A stretch of DNA of 64,000 nt from Planctomycetaceae bacterium (lineage in GTDB: Bacteria > Planctomycetota > UBA1135 > GCA-002686595). Location: positions 94,608 through 158,607 of the forward strand of contig WGMC01000008.1 of the NCBI GenBank assembly GCA_016125265.1. The letters are read 5' to 3'. Under the pieces are notes generated by a model that was not told the origin of the DNA, searched no databases, and saw nothing but the letters and a program-made list of their open reading frames with translations. This document shows positions 58,530 through 64,000 of this stretch, piece by piece; the stretch's first letter is position 1; each line of letters starts with the position of its first letter. The position numbers were made by a program, and so were the translations under genes.

Positions 58530-60980
58530 TCAGGGTTTGGCGGTGCGCAGGCCGTTGCTGGCGTAGAGCATGCCGGGGGCGGTCGGTTCGAAGCCGATCA
58601 GCTGGAAGTGGAGGTCGCCCGTCCCGGGGGGCGCGGGGAAGTTGAGTTCCAGCTCGCCGCTCGGCCCTAACTGGAAGGGCAGCAGGAAGTCCGGCGACGG
58701 GTACAGCACACTGCCGTAGAGCGGCAGGGGCAGGGACCACTCCGCGAGCCCGAGCACGAGCCACGCGAGGCCGAAGGGCTTGCCCCCGCGCACACTCAAG
58801 CGCGTGTTGGAGCCGGGCTGCAGGTCGCCCAAGCCGACGAGGTTCGGGATGTACGGCGCATCCTTCGACGCACTGTCGATGAGCCGCCACGGCATCACCG
58901 GCAAATCGAAAGCCGCGAGGCCGATCTCGCTGCCGCCGAAGTGGTTGGGTTGCAGCGCACCCGGCGTGACGGGCAGGTCAGAGGAAATGGTCAGCCAAGC
59001 GATGTGGGGACGGCCCAGGGAATCCATCGCAAGGTACGGAGGGTTGTCCGTCTCGCTGCCGCCCAAGAACGTGGAGTAGACGAGCGTCGATCCCGTCGCA
59101 TCGAACTTGGTGACCACCAGGTCGCTCGAGGGAAAGCCGCCGACGTAGTTCGGCATCAGGGCGTCGGGGGTCGTGGGCCACCCCGGTTGGTTTTGCCAGC
59201 CGACGACCGTTACGTTCCCGGCCGCATCGACCGCGCATTCCTCCAGGAATCCTCCGCCACCGCCGTTCCCGCCGATGTACGTCGACCAGACGAGGCCGGA
59301 GCCATCGGCCAAGATCTTGGACACGAAGCCGTTCCCCGTCGGGGTTGGGAAGTTCGAAAACGCCCCGGGCGTCGTCGGGAAGTCGCTGACGTTGGGCACG
59401 GTTTGTCCGACGACGTACACCGCCCGGGTTTGGTCCAACGCCATGCCCCAAATGGTGTCGGCCTTGCTTCCGCCCACGTAGGTGCACCAGAGCAGCTCCG
59501 ATCCGGTGGGATCGAGCTTGCCGACCACGCCGTCCTTGGTGTCACCAGGCACGGTCTGGAACGCCCCCGGAGTGACCGGGATGGGGCCGGTCGACGTGCT
59601 GGAGTCGCCCGCGAAGTAGACGTTGCCATCCGCGTCGGTCGCGAGCGCGTGGATGCGGGAGATCGGGAACCAAGTGGCGAATACCACCTCAGAAAGATCC
59701 GCTGAGAGGCGCACGATTAGCTTGTCCGGGGGATCCTGCACGGTGTCGAAGGCCCTGGGCGTCGCCTCGAACGAGAGAGGCGGCAGCGGCGAAGGTCTCA
59801 CTGCGATGACCACGTCGCCGTTGGGCGCAACGGTTAACGCAGTAACCACATCGCTGAGGTCGCTTCCCAAAAAGGTGCCGTGAGTCAGGTGGCCGTTTGC
59901 CGAGTCGAGCCGCGCGACAAACACATCGCTGCGGTTCGGAATCGGGTTGTGCACGGGCTGCACGGTCTCAGCAGTGGTCGGGAAGTCCAACGACCACGTG
60001 TGCCCGGTTGCAACTACACCGAGACTGTCCACGGTAAGCGCAACGGGCACCTCGATATCGCTCCCGTCAAGAAATGTCGCCCACACCAACTCCCCGCCGT
60101 CTCCGGACAGCTTGCCGATCCAAGCCGTGGGGAGAGCCACTGCGGTAGATTGAAACGCACCCGGCGTGGTGGGCATCATCGACGAGACCTGAGCAAGTAG
60201 GTAGACGTTGCCTTCTTGATCGACCGCGATGTCCCGCGGATTCTCCGGATCGGCAGAACCGAGGTACGTGCAATAAACGAGCGTTGGATCGATGACGAGG
60301 GGCCGTGCCACGTTGCGGGCTGGAGCTACGAAACCAAAGGCGTGAGCGCCATTCGCGCTATCGAGGCGGTAGTGCACATCGATCGGCACGCGCGCGCCCG
60401 TATCGGGGTCCACCTGCCAGCAGGCCCCGATTGCCTGTGTAATGGGGCCGGCTGCGAGCAAGATTTGCATCTCCACTGCGCTGGTTAGGTGGACGGCAAG
60501 AGCTCCTTCGGCTTGGATGGTCACGTCCTCGAGACTCGCGCCAGGCGCAAGCAGGAGGTCGTATGCGAACGACGGCCCGTCCGGACGGACGAGAAGGTCG
60601 ACACCGGGCGCCACCCCGCGAAAAACGACCGTTCCAAAGCACTTCACCCCGGTGACCGCGGTGGCGCCGCGGAAGTAGGAACGGGTCTGGCGGACCGCCA
60701 CTTGCCCGTCCAACGACGACGCGGCGCGGGGGAGCCGAAGGGTGAGCACGCCCTCCGCGCCCCGGAACACGAGCGCGTCGTCGAGCAGGGTGACCTCAGC
60801 CGCTGCACCTCGCGCGAAGAAGCGCACCTCCTCCGGCCACTGCCCGCGGTTCTCGACGAAGCCAGCGAGCGAGGGGATGGTTACGGGGGCGGTTGCAACC
60901 GGCATAGGCGCACCCGTGGGCGCAGCGACCTCAGTGACGACAGCCAGGGCGAGTTTCAAGGCAACGGCAAGGGGATGCAT
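58530..60980 (-). CDS. Secreted SBBP-type beta-propeller protein
   Basis: The 816-aa protein has a signal peptide, then an N-terminal domain (GFVENRGQWPEEVRFFARG, typical of DUF7948). Multiple blade-like repeats follow (KLDPTGSELLWCTYVGGSKA, VTKFDATGSTLVYSTFLGGS, and DGNVYFAGDSSTSTG-type loops) of the SBBP repeat family. The C-terminus (about 700-816) is a beta-sandwich ending ASNGLRTAKP, of a sort I associate with secreted planctomycete proteins. It would act at the cell surface or outside, by binding. It is divergent from the YCF48-like gene. Confidence 0.82.
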   Translation of the reverse strand: MHPLAVALKLALAVVTEVAAPTGAPMPVATAPVTIPSLAGFVENRGQWPEEVRFFARGAAAEVTLLDDALVFRGAEGVLTLRLPRAASSLDGQVAVRQTRSYFRGATAVTGVKCFGTVVFRGVAPGVDLLVRPDGPSFAYDLLLAPGASLEDVTIQAEGALAVHLTSAVEMQILLAAGPITQAIGACWQVDPDTGARVPIDVHYRLDSANGAHAFGFVAPARNVARPLVIDPTLVYCTYLGSADPENPRDIAVDQEGNVYLLAQVSSMMPTTPGAFQSTAVALPTAWIGKLSGDGGELVWATFLDGSDIEVPVALTVDSLGVVATGHTWSLDFPTTAETVQPVHNPIPNRSDVFVARLDSANGHLTHGTFLGSDLSDVVTALTVAPNGDVVIAVRPSPLPPLSFEATPRAFDTVQDPPDKLIVRLSADLSEVVFATWFPISRIHALATDADGNVYFAGDSSTSTGPIPVTPGAFQTVPGDTKDGVVGKLDPTGSELLWCTYVGGSKADTIWGMALDQTRAVYVVGQTVPNVSDFPTTPGAFSNFPTPTGNGFVSKILADGSGLVWSTYIGGNGGGGGFLEECAVDAAGNVTVVGWQNQPGWPTTPDALMPNYVGGFPSSDLVVTKFDATGSTLVYSTFLGGSETDNPPYLAMDSLGRPHIAWLTISSDLPVTPGALQPNHFGGSEIGLAAFDLPVMPWRLIDSASKDAPYIPNLVGLGDLQPGSNTRLSVRGGKPFGLAWLVLGLAEWSLPLPLYGSVLYPSPDFLLPFQLGPSGELELNFPAPPGTGDLHFQLIGFEPTAPGMLYASNGLRTAKP

Positions 60981-61148
60981 GGGGGCTCCGGGTTGGGAAG
61001 CGCGGGAGAAACAATCCTACTTTGTCCTTGCCAAGTTGTGGTGGGGGGGGGGCAAGGTCCGCAAGTCTTTTGTTGGGCACCCCCGAGGCCCGCGGCGACG
61101 GTCGCGGCCGGGGGCGCCTTGCCCCGCAATCCCTTCCCGGAGCCAAAC

Positions 61149-63275
61149 ATGACTTCCCTCACCCGGCGCTCGGCCCTCTTGGTCTTCGCCACCAGCTCGG
61201 CCATTCTGCTCGCGGCCCACCAGGCCCAGGGCCAGACCGAACGCTACCGATACCGCCACGGCGGCGCCAACTACGGGGTCGCTTTCCTCGACTCGGACCA
61301 AGGCATCGTGACCCGGGACGGGGGCGGGGCCCTCTACTCCACGGACGGTGGCGATTCGTGGATCGAAGCGGACGTCCCCACCACGGTGCGTAAGCAGTTG
61401 CGCAACATCTTCGTGGTCGACGACGAGGTGGCCTGGACCGTCGGCAGCGGTGGTGTGGTGCTCGAGACCACGTCTCGCGGAGCGGCGTGGACACACGTCA
61501 ACGATGGGTACCCCGTCCCGAACCGCAACAACCAGCCCGCGTCGCTCTACGACATTTGGATGTTCCCGAACGGGCTCGACGGGATCTGCGTAGGCGAGGA
61601 GGGCACGCTCGCCTCCACCGCGAACGGTGGTTTGACCTGGGCGCCCATCACCCTGCCCCTCGATTTCTACGACACGACGAGCTCGGACCCGATCGTGAAT
61701 GAGCCGGGGGACATCTACCAGGTCCACTTCTTCGACACCGACGACGGCATCATCAGCGCCGACAACGGCCGCATTCTGCGCACCGACGACGGTGGGGCGA
61801 CTTGGGAGACAGGTTTCTTCTCCAGCTACTGCGGCTACGATCCGGCCGGTGACCTGGAGCTTTGGTCCATGTCCTTCGACGGGGACGAGGGTTGGCTCGT
61901 GGGCGGCAACGGCTTCAACAACGCCCACGCGTTCTACAGCGATAACCGGGGCGGCGGTTGGGCCCACATCCGCTACATGGTGCCTGTGGACTCCACGGTC
62001 GCAACGGAACTGACCACGGGATCCATGAACGGCGGCGGCTGGCCCACCTTCTACGGCGTCGCGGCCCTTGGCGAAGGTGATGCGATCATATCCGGATACG
62101 CGGGGCGGATCTACGATTACAGCGCATCGGGCTCGTCGAGCATGGATGCGATCTTCCGCTGCGCTCCGCTCGACCCGATGGCGCCCACAATCCAGCCCGC
62201 CCTGATCCACACAACGCCGCTGACATACTCCGGTCCGGGCTTGGATCCCGGCAGTGTGCCGCTGTTCTCCGCGTTCGCCCTGAGCGCCACCGAACGTTGG
62301 ATTGCCGGCACCTTTGGCGGCATCAAGCAGTGGAACAACAGCACATCCACGTGGGTGGAGCGCGGCTCCGGCGCGCAGGTGCGCTTCTGGGATGCCGATT
62401 TCGTGAATGCGACGACGGGAATCGTGGGTGCCCAAGGGCACCGCGTGCTCAAGACCGAAGACGGCGGGATCACCTTCGATCAGGTCTACGTCGGCACTTC
62501 CAGCTCGGAGGCGATGACCCTCGTGGGCCTCTCCAAGCAGACGTCGAGCCAGTTGGGACTCGCGTCCGGCACCAGCAACCTGATGCTGCGCACCGCGGAC
62601 CAGGGCGACACCTGGTCCGCGATCAATGGGCCTGGCTTTGCCGTCACGTGCTTGGAGTTCCCCGGCGCCGGCAACGTCGCCTTTGTCGGTGGATCCGCGG
62701 GGCAGGTGTCGCGGACGGACGTGGGTGTGCTCTCTTCGGGGCAACTCACCTGGGTCGACGTGGACTTGCCCGACCAGGATTTCAACGTGACCGGACTCAG
62801 CTTCGTGGATGAGGACACGGGTTATGCCGTCACGGCGGGCATGAAGACTTGGGCTACGTCCGACTCGGGTGCCAACTGGACGGAAGTGCAGATTCTGAGC
62901 GCACCCAGCACGACCCAAGCGTTGCGCGCGGTTTCCACCTTTGGCAGCGGAGCCAAGGCCGTGGCCGTCGGTTCGGCCGGTTTGGTGCTGGTTCGCGATG
63001 GGACGCGTTTTCAGGTGGTGGATCTCTCCGCGACAATCGGCGCGGCGCAGCTCAACGCGGTGGCGGTGCTCGGCGGCGGCACCCGCATCGTGGTCGCCGG
63101 AAACGACGGCCTCATCGCCGAGTGGGAGGGCACCACCTTTGCCGATGCACTCAACCCTTCGAACTGGACGACGCCGAAGAGCTTGACCGACCTGCACATC
63201 GCGGCGATCAGTTTCGACGCCGTCGACCACGGGTTCGTTGTCGGCCAGAACGCTCTCGTGCTCGAGTACGACTGA
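61149..63275 (+). CDS. Secreted YCF48/BNR-like propeller protein
   Basis: The 708-aa protein has a signal sequence (ALLVFATSSAILLAAHQAQG) and repeated blades of the BNR/YCF48 kind: GGALYSTDGGDSWIEADV, EEGTLASTANGGLTWAPITL, GRILRTDDGGATWETGFF and HRVLKTEDGGITFDQVYVG. Such propellers bind proteins or glycans; the YCF48 relatives help assemble complexes. It is divergent from the SBBP gene and is followed by a hairpin at 63288. Confidence 0.83.
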   Translation: MTSLTRRSALLVFATSSAILLAAHQAQGQTERYRYRHGGANYGVAFLDSDQGIVTRDGGGALYSTDGGDSWIEADVPTTVRKQLRNIFVVDDEVAWTVGSGGVVLETTSRGAAWTHVNDGYPVPNRNNQPASLYDIWMFPNGLDGICVGEEGTLASTANGGLTWAPITLPLDFYDTTSSDPIVNEPGDIYQVHFFDTDDGIISADNGRILRTDDGGATWETGFFSSYCGYDPAGDLELWSMSFDGDEGWLVGGNGFNNAHAFYSDNRGGGWAHIRYMVPVDSTVATELTTGSMNGGGWPTFYGVAALGEGDAIISGYAGRIYDYSASGSSSMDAIFRCAPLDPMAPTIQPALIHTTPLTYSGPGLDPGSVPLFSAFALSATERWIAGTFGGIKQWNNSTSTWVERGSGAQVRFWDADFVNATTGIVGAQGHRVLKTEDGGITFDQVYVGTSSSEAMTLVGLSKQTSSQLGLASGTSNLMLRTADQGDTWSAINGPGFAVTCLEFPGAGNVAFVGGSAGQVSRTDVGVLSSGQLTWVDVDLPDQDFNVTGLSFVDEDTGYAVTAGMKTWATSDSGANWTEVQILSAPSTTQALRAVSTFGSGAKAVAVGSAGLVLVRDGTRFQVVDLSATIGAAQLNAVAVLGGGTRIVVAGNDGLIAEWEGTTFADALNPSNWTTPKSLTDLHIAAISFDAVDHGFVVGQNALVLEYD

Positions 63276-63287
63276 GCCAGTCGGAAC

Positions 63288-63332
63288 AGGGCGGAGCCAA
63301 TGCGGTCCCTTCGGGCCGTCAAGCTCCGCCCT
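63288..63332. terminator. Hairpin after the YCF48-like gene
   Basis: AGGGCGGAGC and GCTCCGCCCT form a perfect 10-bp stem, and the 25-nt loop contains a second small stem (CGGTCCC/GGGCCG). It lies 13 bp after the stop. There is no T-run, so if it ends transcription it is not a canonical intrinsic terminator. It could serve both strands. Confidence 0.55.
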
Positions 63333-63468
63333 GGCCCGTGTTGGGGGCGGACACGGGTGGGCTCGGTGGCTCGAACGACCGAGCCACTTGGGCGCCGTAT
63401 GGGGCGAAGTCGAGCTCGACGCGGTTGGCGCGGGTGTTCGGGTGGGTGCGCTCGAATATGCGGCGCAT
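63319..63468 (-). pseudogene. Possible gene remnant beside the IS end
   Basis: A short minus-strand frame reads MRRIFERTHPNTRANRVELD and FAPYGAQVARSFEPP. Its mixed composition is more protein-like than the usual antisense frames of this window. It has no recognisable family and no proper upstream part: the sequence before it is low complexity. It may be the 3' stub of a gene broken when the neighbouring mobile element arrived, or chance. Confidence 0.25.
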
Positions 63469-63861
63469 AGTTTCGGTGTAGCGCCACACGCGCGAGTGGA
63501 AGGCTCGCGGGCGAGGCGACCGCCGAGACGAGGGCGGCAGCAGATGCGTGGGGAAGCGCTCGGGGGCGCGGTAGCTGGGCTTGCGGAGACCACGGGCGGG
63601 GTCGCGCGCTATTGGGTGGCGGTGTCGGGGCGGCTCTACCGACATGCGGGAGATTTCGTGGGGGGATGCTGCATCCGAGCGTCCGGTGCGGGGATCAGCG
63701 AGGATGGCCGGAGGCGAATAGACTGGCGCATTCCCCCTCTCGGCTGACGTCCAGGTACTACCGATGCTTCTTCACTTCGCGCTTACGGCGCTCATCTCGC
63801 CAACGACGCCGCCGCAAGCTCCGAACTTCGTTCGGCTGGACTTCGCGATCCCTGGCGCTCC
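63469..63861. other. Interval without a recognisable gene
   Basis: About 390 bp of lower-quality coding signal with no supportable frame. It separates the YCF48-like gene and the remnant from the IS3-like end. Seen by eye only. Confidence 0.4.
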
Positions 63862-64000
63862 TGACGTGACCCCAGGAAATCGGTCCACGCGCTATGAGAA
63901 ACTACCCCCCTGACCGGGCAAGGAGTTCTCCATGAAGAAGCGCAAACGACACGGCCCCGACGAGATCATCAAGAAGCTGCGTGAGGCCGAGCTGGCCGCC
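63862..64000 (+). mobile_element. Left end of an IS3-like element (cut by window)
   Basis: TGACGTGACCCCAGGAAAT at 63862-63880 resembles the terminal inverted repeat of IS3-family elements, which often start with TGA and a C-run. It stands 70 bp before an OrfA start. The right end lies beyond the window, so length, target duplication and activity cannot be judged. Confidence 0.6.
63932..64000 (+). CDS. IS3-family transposase OrfA, N-terminal 23 codons
   Basis: The start MKKRKRHGPDEIIKKLREAE with a good AAGGAG ribosome-binding site 6 bp upstream matches the N-terminal HTH region of IS3-family OrfA proteins (KKxRxxPEQIIxxLREAE-like). Only 23 codons lie in the window. OrfB would be expected downstream with a -1 frameshift. 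Confidence 0.7.
   Translation, partial: MKKRKRHGPDEIIKKLREAELAA

Overview
This is a very GC-rich chromosomal window with strong G/C bias in the third codon position. The gene content suggests a planctomycete (Planctomycetota). It has a membrane-tethered Ser/Thr kinase beside an ECF-type sigma factor, a sigma factor fused to a membrane anchor and a large exported region, secreted beta-propeller proteins, tandem amidohydrolases, a sulfatase/phosphodiesterase cluster and 2-oxoacid:ferredoxin oxidoreductase. This is inference from families and style; there is no rRNA or other phylogenetic marker here. I saw no tRNA, rRNA or CRISPR array.

Layout. 0-9.8 kb: truncated alpha/beta hydrolase, radical SAM protein, dapF, a coiled-coil membrane protein, a sigma factor, a kinase, a 0.68-kb repeat island and a PqiA/PqiB-like operon. 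9.9-21.6 kb: a three-gene amidohydrolase operon with TGATG junctions, lipoproteins, a LOG-family protein, isocitrate dehydrogenase and two hydrolases. 21.8-30.6 kb: a sulfatase-like enzyme overlapping APS kinase (cysC), two overlapping type I phosphodiesterases, a 65-aa conserved-looking small protein, a membrane protein, an HD-domain (p)ppGpp-hydrolase-like protein and, convergently, cysQ. Together these suggest PAPS/PAP chemistry tied to an envelope polymer. 30.6-36.5 kb: rhodanese, FIST protein, korAB and a histone-deacetylase-like enzyme. 36.6-39.0 kb: a lower-GC patch with two exported proteins of unknown function.

39.3-45.4 kb: a minus-strand run led by a dynamin-like GTPase, followed by three unknown genes, two of whose junctions are GTGA overlaps, and a metallophosphoesterase. 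45.7-51.2 kb: an S1-domain protein, an acetyltransferase, an AlbA_2-type regulator, and a complete peroxide module (ahpC-ahpD divergent from oxyR, with a palindromic OxyR-type site between them), then a TRIC-family channel. 51.4-56.1 kb: the sigma-factor/membrane/periplasmic fusion, then a toxin-antitoxin-like pair (HTH protein plus nucleotidyltransferase) behind a perfect 22-bp palindrome. 56.2-64 kb: three membrane proteins including a PAP2 phosphatase, two divergent secreted propeller proteins, a gene remnant, and the left end of an IS3-like element cut by the window edge.

The strongest candidates for undescribed biology are the sigma-factor fusion, the palindrome-controlled HTH/nucleotidyltransferase pair, the dynamin-led gene run, and the sulfatase-cysC-phosphodiesterase cluster. 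All coordinates and motifs were read by eye. Family calls rest on recognised motifs, not on searches.
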